DNA of 64,000 nucleotides from Phycisphaerales bacterium (GTDB lineage Bacteria > Planctomycetota > Phycisphaerae > Phycisphaerales > UBA1924), in the NCBI GenBank assembly GCA_027019265.1, contig JALUWX010000119.1, forward strand, positions 62,001 through 126,000. The letters run 5' to 3'. This document shows, piece after piece, positions 1-9,172 of the stretch. The notes beneath the pieces are model-generated. The model was not told where the DNA came from, ran no database searches, and saw only the letters and a list, made by a program, of their open reading frames with translations. How positions within the stretch are numbered: position 1 is the stretch's first letter; each line of letters begins with the position of its first letter. The position numbers were made by a program, and so were the translations under genes.

Positions 1-451
1 CTCTCCGGGGTTCGTCTTTGTCCACGGCTCCGGGTTTCCCGGTTTTGACGTTGCAGAACCCGCACGCGCGGGTGCAGGTGTCGCCGAGGATCATGGTGGT
101 CGCGACCCCACGGGACCAGCACTCCCCGAGGTTGGGGCAGGCCGCTTCCTCGCAGACGGTGTGGAGCGCGTGTTTCTTGACGGTTTCGCGGGTGCTCCGG
201 AAGCCCTCGCCGTGGGGGAGTTTGGCTCGGAGCCAGGAAGGTTTTTTCTTGGGGTTCAGGTGATGGATCGCGCCGTCCTGGTTGTCGAGGATCATGGCGC
301 TGAGCGAGACACTCGGACGGAGGGTCCGGATGGGGTCGCCACCGAGGGGTCTGGGGTGCCGTTCGAGGGTCCGCGCGATCCCGGTGCTGGGTGTTGGATT
401 GGGCGCGGACGGGGTGGTCGGCGAGTGCTCGGATGCGGATTCGGAGGGCAT
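1..451 (-). CDS. lipA: Lipoyl synthase, N-terminal part (cut by window start)
   Basis: Lipoyl synthase inserts two sulfurs into octanoyl groups on lipoyl-carrier proteins using radical SAM chemistry. The reverse strand reads [16 protein letters not shown], then [14 protein letters not shown], which is the auxiliary-cluster CX4CX5C motif, then [16 protein letters not shown], which carries the radical-SAM CX3CX2C motif. The frame runs off the left edge, so about 150 codons are present. The start is uncertain. The first in-frame ATG (449-451) gives a Pro/Ser-rich leader without a visible Shine-Dalgarno sequence; the next ATG (293-295) lies close to the conserved core. The ORF track omits this gene because it is open at the edge. 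It is divergent from the polysaccharide export gene. Confidence 0.9.
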   Translation of the reverse strand, partial: MPSESASEHSPTTPSAPNPTPSTGIARTLERHPRPLGGDPIRTLRPSVSLSAMILDNQDGAIHHLNPKKKPSWLRAKLPHGEGFRSTRETVKKHALHTVCEEAACPNLGECWSRGVATTMILGDTCTRACGFCNVKTGKPGAVDKDEPRR

Positions 452-747
452 AACGGAGTTTATGTCGGCGGGTTGGGCAATTCTCGAACGATCCGGGATC
501 GGGGGCGTACGGAGAACACGCGGAATCTGCGCGGCTCGATGAGGTGTGGCCCGGATCTTCGAGATGAGTCGAGCCGGAGGATGGAGAGGACCGAAAAGAA
601 CCTGATCTTCGGGTCTGGATCAACAGACAGGGTCTCGTGGTCGATGGCGAGACGGGCTCGGGCGCACTGGCGTGCGTGGTGACCCGGCTACACTGCGTTT
701 GCGGCGGATGGCGTCGCTTGGATCGAGCTTTGAGGAGCGATTCGGAC
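452..747. other. Divergent intergenic region between lipA and the export lipoprotein gene
   Basis: These 296 bases separate two divergently read genes and should hold promoters for both. I see a TACACT hexamer at 689-694 (listed separately) and a short dif-like inverted repeat at 443-470 that runs into the lipA start. The ORFs the track gives here (161-682, 282-542, 620-811) show no recognisable protein features and look like chance open frames. No RNA gene is evident. Confidence 0.5.
689..694 (+). promoter_or_regulatory. Possible -10 element (TACACT) for the polysaccharide locus
   Basis: GGCTACACT lies 53 bases upstream of the ATG at 748. The same nine bases, GGCTACACT, occur 62 bases upstream of carB, which supports a promoter role. 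No convincing TTGACA-like -35 hexamer is present at the usual distance, so this is a tentative assignment. Confidence 0.3.
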
Positions 748-2292
748 ATGGGTTGTCGAGACGAGAATACGAGCGGGCTGAAAGGCCTTGGCGCACGCAC
801 GATCCGGACACTTACGGCCGGGGGCGCGTGCTTGCTCGCGCTAGGGGGGTGCAACACATATGACTCGTTCCTGAACCCGTCCGTGACGGGTCGCTGGGAA
901 CGGACCCCGACCCGGGTTCCGATTCTGGAGCACCTTGCGGCGATCGAGGATCCGTCTGACCAGTGGGTCGAGTTCTCCGAGATCACGCGCGAGGATCTGA
1001 TCCCGCAGTCGGATGTGTACCGGGTTGCGCCGGGGGATGTGCTCACGATCACGGTCTGGGACCTGATCCAAGCGAACCAAGCGGAAACGCTCCCCCGTGT
1101 GGTGGACCCGAACGGGTATATCGAGATCCCCCAGCTCGGGCGGATTTTCGTGACGGGACGGACGGAGAAGGAAGTCGCGGACGCCGTCGCCGACGCGATG
1201 ACGGTTCTCGTGCTGGACCCGACGGTTTCGGTCGTGGTCGAGCAGCGCCGGGACCAGACGTTCCACTTGATGGGCAATGTCGCCGGACCCGGCGCGTATG
1301 TGATCCCGAGCGCGGACTACCGGTTGCTCCAGGGTCTGGTGGGCGCTGGGGGGATCCCGGCGTTCATTAAAGAGGTCTATGTCATCCGTCAGGTCCCGCT
1401 GAGCGATGATGCTGGACGGATCGCGCCCGAGGCGCAGCCCCAGCTCCCCGATTCTGGGGGTCCGAGCGGGGATGATCTGCTCGATGTGATCGATGATCTC
1501 TCGAGCCCGGCCGTGATGTCGGGACGGGCTTCAAACGGGCTTGTCGCGCCGAGTATGAACGTGCGCGATGAGGATCCCCCGATCGACCTGATCGATTCGG
1601 GGTCCGCGCCTTCGAGGACTGCTGCCCAGAGCGCCCAGAATCAGGGCGGATCGGAGTCGCAAGCGGTTCAGAACTCGCTCAGCCCGACCTGGCGATTCGT
1701 GGACGGGGAGTGGGTGCGCGAGTCGATCCCGGTGACGACTGGACGGACGATCGCGCGGGATGAATCGATGACCCCTCAGGATCTCCGGGGTGATCTGTTC
1801 ACCCAGCGTGTGATCCGGGTTCCGACGGAGCCGTTGCTGGCCGGCGATGCGCGGTACAACATCGTGCTCCGTCCTGGTGACATCATCAATGTGCCCCCTG
1901 CTCCGGCCGGGAACGTGTATGTGGACGGCGAAGTGAACCAGCCCGGGGTGTTTAACCTCCCGACGCTGGGCCGGCTGACCCTGACCCGGGCGCTCACGAG
2001 CGCGGGCGGGTTGAACGGTCTTGCGGTCCCGGAACGGGTGGATCTGACCCGGATCGTTGGACACAACGAGCAGGCGACGATCATGCTGAACCTCCGCGCG
2101 ATCGAGGAGGGGACCCAGCCGGATGTGTACATCAAGCCTGACGATCGGATCAATGTGGGGACGAGCTTCTGGGCGACCCCGCTCGCGGTGGTCCGATCGG
2201 GTCTCCGTGTGAGCTACGGGTTCGGGTTCCTTTTGGATCGGAACTTCGGGAACGATGTGTTCGGTGCACCGCCGACGCGGACCCGATTCTGA
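748..2292 (+). CDS. Polysaccharide export (Wza-like) outer-membrane lipoprotein with SLBB domains
   Basis: Wza-family proteins form the outer-membrane exit channel for capsule or exopolysaccharide. The 514-residue product starts with a lipoprotein signal ending in the lipobox-like LALGGC, so the mature N-terminus is probably a lipidated Cys. The Poly_export domain begins at YRVAPGDVLTITVWD and is followed by SLBB-type segments (FHLMGNVAGPGAYVIP; VYVDGEVNQPGVFNLP). A roughly 150-residue Ser/Pro/Asp-rich insertion separates the two parts, making it longer than E. coli Wza (about 380 aa). The track ORF begins at 637, but ATG 748 is preferred because it follows GAGGAGCGA and begins directly before the signal peptide. 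It is the first gene of the plus-strand polysaccharide/exosortase locus. Confidence 0.9.
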   Translation: MGCRDENTSGLKGLGARTIRTLTAGGACLLALGGCNTYDSFLNPSVTGRWERTPTRVPILEHLAAIEDPSDQWVEFSEITREDLIPQSDVYRVAPGDVLTITVWDLIQANQAETLPRVVDPNGYIEIPQLGRIFVTGRTEKEVADAVADAMTVLVLDPTVSVVVEQRRDQTFHLMGNVAGPGAYVIPSADYRLLQGLVGAGGIPAFIKEVYVIRQVPLSDDAGRIAPEAQPQLPDSGGPSGDDLLDVIDDLSSPAVMSGRASNGLVAPSMNVRDEDPPIDLIDSGSAPSRTAAQSAQNQGGSESQAVQNSLSPTWRFVDGEWVRESIPVTTGRTIARDESMTPQDLRGDLFTQRVIRVPTEPLLAGDARYNIVLRPGDIINVPPAPAGNVYVDGEVNQPGVFNLPTLGRLTLTRALTSAGGLNGLAVPERVDLTRIVGHNEQATIMLNLRAIEEGTQPDVYIKPDDRINVGTSFWATPLAVVRSGLRVSYGFGFLLDRNFGNDVFGAPPTRTRF

Positions 2293-2465
2293 TCGATTTG
2301 ACGAACAAGGCGCAAGAGCTGCCCGTACGACTCGGGCCGGCGCTTTTGTGCGCGCTGGATCCGAGTACAAGATGAGCGTTGCGACGGGTTTGTGCGTCAT
2401 TGACCCCCTACCGTCGATGCTCACGAAAGATCCCTTGCGTAGGTGCCGATCGAACGCCTGACACG

Positions 2466-3443
2466 ATGACGAACGACACACCCAGAGTGAGCGCAACGAG
2501 CGGTACGGCCGCGATGAACGCCGGGAACGGCGGGGGCGATCTCGTGCTCGGGATGTTCACTCGACGCGGGCTCGCGATGATGATCGCGCTGGGCGCGGCG
2601 TTGGTCTGGCTGTTCTGGCGATGGTTCGATTACCAGTTCCGGGTCAGCTGGGAGCACATGGAGGACTGGGGTCACTCGTTCGTGATCCCGTTGATCTCCG
2701 GGTATCTGCTGTGGCAATCGCGCGAGCAGATCGCGAAGACCGATGTCCGGGTGTTCTGGGTGGCGCTTGTGCCGTTCCTTGTGGGGATCCAGACCTACGC
2801 GGTGTCGTTGTTCATCGTGAGCAACCCGATGCTTCAGGGGTTCTCGATGATCCTGACCCTGGGATCGTTGGTGCTGCTGCTGACGGGTCCGGCGATGCTC
2901 CGGTACACGTTCCTCCCCGTTGCGTACCTGATCTTGATGGTCACGATCGCGGAATCGATCATGCTCAAGATCACGTTCAAGCTCCAAGCGATCGCGACCC
3001 AGGGGTCGTGGGTGATGCTGAATCTGATCGGTGAGCCCTTCGGGTGGTTCACGGTCGATATCGACGGGAACCGTCTCGATATCTTGACGAGTTCCGGCGC
3101 GATCCATCCTCTGAATGTCGCTGAAGCGTGTTCGGGGATGCGGATGGTGGTTGCGTTCTACGCGCTGGCCGGCGCTGTGGCGCTGCTCGGGTGTTCGCAG
3201 TGGTGGCAGCGGATCATGCTGTTGCTGCTCGCGGGTCCCGTGGCGGTGTTCATGAACATGATCCGGGTCGTGGTGCTCGGTCTGCTGACGCTCGAGGACC
3301 CGAACCTCGCGGCCGGGGACGCGCACACGCTGATCGGGACGATCCTGCTGATCCCGTCGCTCGGGCTGTTCATCGGGATCGTGTGGGCGCTCAACAAAAT
3401 CGTGGGCGGGAATGAGCCGGAGACGAAGGGGGTTGCGGCGTGA
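2466..3443 (+). CDS. Exosortase/archaeosortase family transpeptidase
   Basis: Exosortases are multi-pass membrane cysteine transpeptidases that cleave C-terminal sorting signals of surface proteins and are often encoded with exopolysaccharide genes. The 325-residue product has about eight hydrophobic segments. The family's catalytic triad is visible: Cys222 in VAEACSGMR, Arg267 in MNMIRVVV and His287 in GDAHTLIG. ATG 2466 is chosen over the track start at 2379 because the extra 29 residues are low-complexity and unconserved in character. The stop overlaps the next gene's GTG by four bases (GTGA), indicating translational coupling. I cannot place it in a named Xrt subfamily from sequence alone. 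No gene with a classic PEP-CTERM tail is present in this window, so its substrates lie elsewhere or carry a different signal. Confidence 0.92.
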   Translation: MTNDTPRVSATSGTAAMNAGNGGGDLVLGMFTRRGLAMMIALGAALVWLFWRWFDYQFRVSWEHMEDWGHSFVIPLISGYLLWQSREQIAKTDVRVFWVALVPFLVGIQTYAVSLFIVSNPMLQGFSMILTLGSLVLLLTGPAMLRYTFLPVAYLILMVTIAESIMLKITFKLQAIATQGSWVMLNLIGEPFGWFTVDIDGNRLDILTSSGAIHPLNVAEACSGMRMVVAFYALAGAVALLGCSQWWQRIMLLLLAGPVAVFMNMIRVVVLGLLTLEDPNLAAGDAHTLIGTILLIPSLGLFIGIVWALNKIVGGNEPETKGVAA

Positions 3444-4339
3444 ACGGATCATCGGGGACCAAGGATCGGGGTTCGATCGTCGCTGGGGTGCTTGCGCTGG
3501 TGATCATGCTCGGTGCGGGGATCGGGCTGACGGTCTTCGTGAAGGTCTACGACCTGCACATGCAGAAGATCCCGATCTATCCCCCCGGGAACCGTCAGGT
3601 GAGCGCGATCCCGACGGAGACGGAACACTGGAAACAGCTCGGTGCGGATCGGATCTCGTCGGCGGAGATCGTCGAGACCCTCGGGACGGAGAACTACCTC
3701 TCGCGCGATTACGTCCGGAAGGACTCGGAGGGGACGAAGGCGCCCAGCATCGTCGAGTTTCACGCGGCGTATTACACGGGGATGATCGATACGGTCCCCC
3801 ACGTTCCCGAACGGTGTTTTGTCGGGGGCGGGCTCCAGCAGTCTTCGTCGTCCCGTGTGATCGAGCTCGAGCTCGACACGAGCTCGTGGGCCCCGGACCC
3901 GAGTGTCCCGGAGGAACTCGGTGGGCTCGAGGGCGCGATCTACACGACCCGTTTGAGCAACAACAGCGCGTGGACCGACGCGCCGGGACGGAGAGTCCGG
4001 CTCCCGCGCGGGGTGACCCCGGACTCCGGGATCAAGATGCGCTGTTCGGAGTTCTTTTTGAGCGAAGGGCGCAAGATCTATGCGGGGTACTTCTTTATCG
4101 CGAACGGGGGGACGCGCGCGAACGCGGACGAGGTCCGTGCGCTCGCGTTCAATCTTTCCGACGATTACGCGTACTACCTGAAGGTTCAGATCAACAGTGT
4201 GACGGCGGACTCGTTCGAGGAGTTTGCGGAGCAATCGGCATCGCTCTTGAGCGATATCATCGGCGAGGTCATGCGCTGCACCCCCGATTGGATCGAGGTG
4301 CAGGAGGGGCGTTACCCGCCTGAGTCACAGAACGAATAA
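3440..4339 (+). CDS. Exosortase-associated EpsI-like protein
   Basis: The 299-residue product has one N-terminal membrane segment (VAGVLALVIMLGAGIGLTVFV) followed by an extracytoplasmic domain. The residues HWKQLGADR, LSRDYV, and HAAYYTGMIDTVPHVPERCFVGGG match the pattern of EpsI/DUF3485 proteins, in which a YY.G...PH.PE.C stretch is typical. In other bacteria this domain is either fused to the C-terminus of the exosortase or encoded beside it and assists protein sorting or polymer assembly. The GTG start overlaps the exosortase stop, so the two are probably co-translated. The exact biochemical role of EpsI-like proteins is not settled. Confidence 0.82.
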   Translation: MNGSSGTKDRGSIVAGVLALVIMLGAGIGLTVFVKVYDLHMQKIPIYPPGNRQVSAIPTETEHWKQLGADRISSAEIVETLGTENYLSRDYVRKDSEGTKAPSIVEFHAAYYTGMIDTVPHVPERCFVGGGLQQSSSSRVIELELDTSSWAPDPSVPEELGGLEGAIYTTRLSNNSAWTDAPGRRVRLPRGVTPDSGIKMRCSEFFLSEGRKIYAGYFFIANGGTRANADEVRALAFNLSDDYAYYLKVQINSVTADSFEEFAEQSASLLSDIIGEVMRCTPDWIEVQEGRYPPESQNE

Positions 4340-4438
4340 GGCACAGACGGGGTGTCGTCTCCAGACACCCCGAGAGATCCGGCCCGGATCGGGGTGTTGC
4401 CCCGGCCTGGTCTGAAGAGATAGCAAAGGACGAATGCG

Positions 4439-7400
4439 ATGGCATCTCGGGTGAATACAAAGTTTGTGGTGATCCTGATCGCGGCGGTGATCGCGATGCT
4501 CGCGGCGGTGTTCGCGGCGTACACGATCGTGCTCAAGTCCGCGGCGGATCTGTCCGCGCGGGGTGACGCGGCGATGGCCGCGGGCGAGATCGAGCAGGCG
4601 GTCCGCGCGTATTCCCGAGCGGTCAACAAGGAGCCCACGAACGACATCTACTTCGAGAAGTGGATCGATGCGCTGGGGCAGTGGGTTCCCTCGCCCGAGA
4701 CGGTGTATCGCGATACATTCCGGAACGATTACCTCCTCGCGATCAACCACGCTTCGACGGTGCAGCGCACGAACGTGGAGGCGTACGAGCGTGAGCTCTC
4801 GACCAGCTTCAAGATGCTCGATCTCGGGTATTCGCGGGGGCTCGCGGATTCGCTGATCAAGCGGACGACCGAAGCGCTCGGCCCGTTCGATGGTGTTCCT
4901 GGGGTAGACGAGAACTGGCCCAAGCTCCGTCGTTTCCGCGGGCTTGCTTGGCAACGGATCTCGGCGCAGGACGGGATCGTCGAGGAAGCGCAGTACGAGC
5001 TTGTCGATGAGGACCTCCGCGCGGCGTACGCGATCGTTCCGGAGGATCCGGATCTTGCGGCGGCGATCATGCGTTGGATGACGTACGTGGCGCAGCAGTC
5101 GTCGAGCGATGACAACATCGCGCCCCTCCAGACGGCGCGGGCTGAAGCGATCGAGTTCGCTGATGAGCACCTCGCGGCGCACCCGGATTCTCCGATGGTG
5201 GCGTTGACCCGTCTCGCGATCGCGATGGAGATCGAGCGCACCGATGCTGCGGTTTCCAACGAGGGGATGGCGCGGACCCAAGCGATCCGCGCGGTGCTCC
5301 AGTCTTTCGCTTCCGATTTCATGTCGATCCGCGATTCGTTGATGGAGATGGATCCGTCCAAGATCACGGTCGCGGTGGTCCAGAACTTCCAGCTTCTCGA
5401 GGCGCTGACGTACCCGGAGAGCGGGTTCGAATACTCGCACGATCTGATCAAGCGTGTGGTCGATGCTCGCGCGGACGATGCGGAGATGCTGCGTTTGTAC
5501 GCGTCGCTGCTTGGTCGTCAGGGGCGGGTCGATGAGGCCGCGGCTGCGTACGACCGTCTTGTCGCGATGCCGATCCCTCCGCTGTCGGTCGAGGGATGGC
5601 GTCTGTTCGACATCAAGCGCGAGTCGTATCTCCAGAGCGCGTCGATGCAGCTCGATGAGTACGAGCGTCTCAGCTACGAGGAAGAGCCCGACACGGCGCG
5701 GATGGACGAGCTGCTTCAGCGTGCGGAGTCTCAGCGTGCGACGTATGCGTCGCTGGTGTCGGAGGATGACCGGGCGCTCATGCTTCTGGACGGTCGGATC
5801 GCGTATGCGAACGACGACGTGGACAACGCGCTCCGGCTTTTCAAGCGGTTCAACGAGCAGACCCAGAGCAGGAGCTGGCAGGGTGTGTGGCTCGAGGCGA
5901 TGGTCTCGCGCGAGCTCAACCAGCTCGGCGCGGCGCGCGAAGCGCTCCAGCGTCTCCTCGAGCTCGACAACAACAGCGTGCGCTGTCTCCTGATGCTCGC
6001 GGATGTCGAGGTGCGTCTGCAGGAGCTTCGTTCCGCCAAGCTGCACTTCGAGCGGGCGCTCCAGGTGGACCCGGATAACCGGACGGCGCGTGACGGGATC
6101 GCGAATATCAACGCGCTCCAGAACCCCGACCTGGTCGAGGACCCGGTGCTCTCGCTGATCCTCAAGGCGCGTCAGCTGCGCCGTGGTACGGAGGACACCC
6201 CGGGGGACCTCTCTTCGGCGATCGATCTGCTCCAGGGGGGGATCGCTTCGCTCAACTACGCGCCCGACGCGACCCGCGAGCTCGCTTCGCTCCTGCTCGA
6301 TGCGGGTGATGTTGCGGGTGCTCGGGTGGTGATGGACAAGGCCGTCCAAGAGAACCCGGACGACGAACAACTCAAAGAGATGCAGCAGGCGATGCTGCAG
6401 GACGATCCGACGGACATCCTGATCGACCTGATCGGGCGCACCCAGGACGACCCGGTGGAGGCGAAGATCGCGATCGCGAATGTCGCGTTTGCCCGTGGGC
6501 GCGAGGCGCTGCTCGACCAGACGGTGACGGAACTTCTGACGCTCGCACCGAACGATCCGCGTGTGATCGATATCGCGTTTGTCCGCTCGCTCGGGCGAGC
6601 CGACATCAACCTCGCGAAGGATCTCGCGGAGCGTGCGACGAAGGGGAACACGGACCGGGTCGGTGGTTTGAGCTACCAGGCGCGTGTCGCTTCGTTCGAG
6701 GACGACCACATGCGCGCCGTGCAGCTGCTCGAGCAGGCGGTCGCGATGGGGACGGCGGATTCGGCCGTCTTCCGGATGCTCGCGATCGAGCAGCGTTTGA
6801 TCGGGCGTTTGGATTCGGCGATCGAGTCGTTCGAGCGTTCGCTCTCGATCCGTCCCGACGACCAATCGAGCATCATCGAGTACATGGGGACCCTGATCCA
6901 GTCGGGTCGCTTGGATGATGCGCTCGACGTGGCGCGTCGTTTCCAGCGCTACGCGATGGACAACACCCAGTTCGTCACGACCTGGCTCACGCTCGAGTCG
7001 AGCCAGGGCGGAGAGGAGGGTCGCGACTTCGCGATCAAGCAGCGTGAGAAGTTCCTCGAGCTCAACCCCGGGGACGTCAGCAATAAGTTCGCGCTCGCTT
7101 CGCTCTACATCGAAGCGAAGCGTTGGGACGAGGCACAGACCCTCATCGACAACCTGGTCTCGAGCGAGGGTGAATCGCTCCGCACGGTCGGGCTCAAGGC
7201 ACGCTGGTACGCGGACCAGGGACGCGTGGGCAACGTGAACGGGCTCGCTGCGGCGCGTCAGGTCTTCACCGATTTCATCGAAGCGCAGGGCGAGAACGCG
7301 GACGCGACCCCGTACATCGCGATGGCGCGGTTCATGCTCCAGCGTGGTCGTCCGGACCTCGCGGTCCAGGCGGCCGCGGACGCGGTGGAGCGTGAGGACC

Positions 7401-9058
7401 CCGAGACCCTCGAGGGTTCCAAGCTCCTCGGCGACCTGCTGCTCTCGCTGAACCAGTACACGAACGCGGCGCAGGCGTTCGAACGGGTGATCGATGCTGG
7501 GGTCGATGAGAACGACCAGTACCGGCTCCGGCTGATCGACATGAACATCCGGACCCGTCAGTTCAAGAGCGCCCGCGAGAACTTCGATGCGCTCGACGAG
7601 AAGAACAAAGGCACGATCGTCGCGATGCTCCAGAACGCGGAGATCGAGGAGGGCCTTGAGAACACGGCGAAAGCGCGGGAACTGCTCGACCAGGCGGTGG
7701 CGGCGTATCCCGAGAACCCGATCGTGTACATCAAGCGTGCGGAGTTCCTGGCCGGGGACGAAGCGACGATGACGGACATGCTCGCGGATATCGATGCGGC
7801 GCTCCGGATCAGCGCGGACGATTGGCGCGCGTACCGGGTGCGTGCGGCGGGCTTCTTCGCGGTTGATCGTCGGGACGAGGCGATGCGGGACCTGCAGCGC
7901 GCGGTCCGTCTGAACCCCGCGCTCGACCAGGCGCTCTTCGGGATCATCAACGAGATGATGATCGACGGGCGGAACGCTGAGGCGTACGACTTCGCGCTCG
8001 AGATCGTCGAGCAGCGTCCCCGTGACGGCTCGCTCGTGAACTCGCTCGGTCAGCTGTTCGCTTCGCGCGACGACTGGGAGAACGCGACGGCGATGTACAA
8101 GCACGCGTGGGAGATGCAACGATCCCCCACGGCCGGCGCGACCCTGATCGACGCGATCGTCCGGACGCGCAACCCGGATACGGCGTTGGCGAATGAGGTG
8201 ATCAACGACCTGACGCAGATCGCTGGGGATATCAACAAATCCCCGGGGCTGCTCGCCGCTCAGGCGCTCGTGCTCCAGGCGCGTGGCCGCAACGAGCTCG
8301 CGTTGCAGCAGCTGACGAAGGCGTTCGATATCTCCTCGAACGACGACACCGCGCTGATGCAGTGGTCGGGGAACCTATCGCGATTCTTCGAGAGCGGGAC
8401 CAACCGTGAGCAGATCGCGTATATGGAGGAGCTCAAGCGCCGGAACACCAACCCGGAAGTGCTCAACTGGCTCGACCTCTTCATCGCGCAGCGGATGGTC
8501 CGTTCGAACACCGATGTCGAACGCGCGAACCAGATCTTCGATCGTCTCGAGGGGATGAGCTCGCAACCCAACATCCAGCGGATCGCGTTCCAGTCGCACG
8601 GGACCACGCTCTACACCCAGGGTCGCTACGAGGAAGCGGCGGAAGTCTGGGGCAAGGGCGCGGACCTCTACCCGAACGATTGGGAGATGGCGAACAACCT
8701 CGCGTACGTGCTCTCGAGCGAGCTCGGGGACAACGAGCGGGCGCTCGATCTGGCGGAGCGTGCGATCGCGGCGAGCCCGGATCGTTCCGAACCCTACGAC
8801 ACGATCGGGAAGGTCTACACCCGGATCGGCCGGTACGACGAGGCGGAGCAGATGCTGAACCAGGGGATGCGATTCGCGTTATCGGTCCGTTCCCGGATCA
8901 CCCTGATGCTCGCGCAGATCGAGCTCGATCTCGCACGAGGGAAGGAAGATGCGGCGAAGAGCACGCTTTTGGACATCCGCTCGCTCCTGAGGGCGATGCC
9001 GACACGCGATCCTGGGCTCGAAGCGGATGTCGAGGCGATGCAGGAGAGAATCGGCTGA
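4439..9058 (+). CDS. Very large membrane-anchored TPR-repeat protein
   Basis: The 1539-residue product starts with a single membrane anchor (FVVILIAAVIAMLAAVFAAYTIVL) and no lipobox. It is followed by tetratricopeptide-like helical repeats along nearly the whole length, for example AMAAGEIEQAVRAYSRAVNKEP near the start and RSEPYDTIGKVYTRIGRYDEAEQMLNQG near the end. TPR arrays bind protein partners, so a periplasmic scaffold for export or sorting machinery is likely. Many exosortase loci carry a large TPR protein (the PrsT type, a lipoprotein of about 900 aa); this one would be a longer, TM-anchored analogue. The ATG at 4439 follows AAAGGA. An antisense ORF of 1264 codons on the other strand is a codon-bias shadow. 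Confidence 0.88.
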   Translation: MASRVNTKFVVILIAAVIAMLAAVFAAYTIVLKSAADLSARGDAAMAAGEIEQAVRAYSRAVNKEPTNDIYFEKWIDALGQWVPSPETVYRDTFRNDYLLAINHASTVQRTNVEAYERELSTSFKMLDLGYSRGLADSLIKRTTEALGPFDGVPGVDENWPKLRRFRGLAWQRISAQDGIVEEAQYELVDEDLRAAYAIVPEDPDLAAAIMRWMTYVAQQSSSDDNIAPLQTARAEAIEFADEHLAAHPDSPMVALTRLAIAMEIERTDAAVSNEGMARTQAIRAVLQSFASDFMSIRDSLMEMDPSKITVAVVQNFQLLEALTYPESGFEYSHDLIKRVVDARADDAEMLRLYASLLGRQGRVDEAAAAYDRLVAMPIPPLSVEGWRLFDIKRESYLQSASMQLDEYERLSYEEEPDTARMDELLQRAESQRATYASLVSEDDRALMLLDGRIAYANDDVDNALRLFKRFNEQTQSRSWQGVWLEAMVSRELNQLGAAREALQRLLELDNNSVRCLLMLADVEVRLQELRSAKLHFERALQVDPDNRTARDGIANINALQNPDLVEDPVLSLILKARQLRRGTEDTPGDLSSAIDLLQGGIASLNYAPDATRELASLLLDAGDVAGARVVMDKAVQENPDDEQLKEMQQAMLQDDPTDILIDLIGRTQDDPVEAKIAIANVAFARGREALLDQTVTELLTLAPNDPRVIDIAFVRSLGRADINLAKDLAERATKGNTDRVGGLSYQARVASFEDDHMRAVQLLEQAVAMGTADSAVFRMLAIEQRLIGRLDSAIESFERSLSIRPDDQSSIIEYMGTLIQSGRLDDALDVARRFQRYAMDNTQFVTTWLTLESSQGGEEGRDFAIKQREKFLELNPGDVSNKFALASLYIEAKRWDEAQTLIDNLVSSEGESLRTVGLKARWYADQGRVGNVNGLAAARQVFTDFIEAQGENADATPYIAMARFMLQRGRPDLAVQAAADAVEREDPETLEGSKLLGDLLLSLNQYTNAAQAFERVIDAGVDENDQYRLRLIDMNIRTRQFKSARENFDALDEKNKGTIVAMLQNAEIEEGLENTAKARELLDQAVAAYPENPIVYIKRAEFLAGDEATMTDMLADIDAALRISADDWRAYRVRAAGFFAVDRRDEAMRDLQRAVRLNPALDQALFGIINEMMIDGRNAEAYDFALEIVEQRPRDGSLVNSLGQLFASRDDWENATAMYKHAWEMQRSPTAGATLIDAIVRTRNPDTALANEVINDLTQIAGDINKSPGLLAAQALVLQARGRNELALQQLTKAFDISSNDDTALMQWSGNLSRFFESGTNREQIAYMEELKRRNTNPEVLNWLDLFIAQRMVRSNTDVERANQIFDRLEGMSSQPNIQRIAFQSHGTTLYTQGRYEEAAEVWGKGADLYPNDWEMANNLAYVLSSELGDNERALDLAERAIAASPDRSEPYDTIGKVYTRIGRYDEAEQMLNQGMRFALSVRSRITLMLAQIELDLARGKEDAAKSTLLDIRSLLRAMPTRDPGLEADVEAMQERIG

Positions 9059-9172
9059 GATCGAACCCTCGGAGTGCCGATGGAGTAGGTGAGGAGAGAG
9101 AACCTGGCGCAGGCCGGCACGGTGTCGGCGACGATGCGCAGTCTCTGGGGATGACGAAGGAATGAGATACGA

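Noticed and set aside
161-682. 173-aa and 86-aa plus-strand ORFs near the left edge
   Set aside because: They overlap lipA in antisense and have no recognisable motifs or ribosome-binding site.
4325-8119. 1264-codon ORF antisense to the TPR gene
   Set aside because: It is rich in Arg, Asp, His and Val with no domain pattern, and it mirrors the codon bias of the TPR gene. Other long antisense ORFs (9197-11476, 17092-19086, 42992-45361, 53367-55640, 58603-61017, 61044-63281) were rejected for the same reason.
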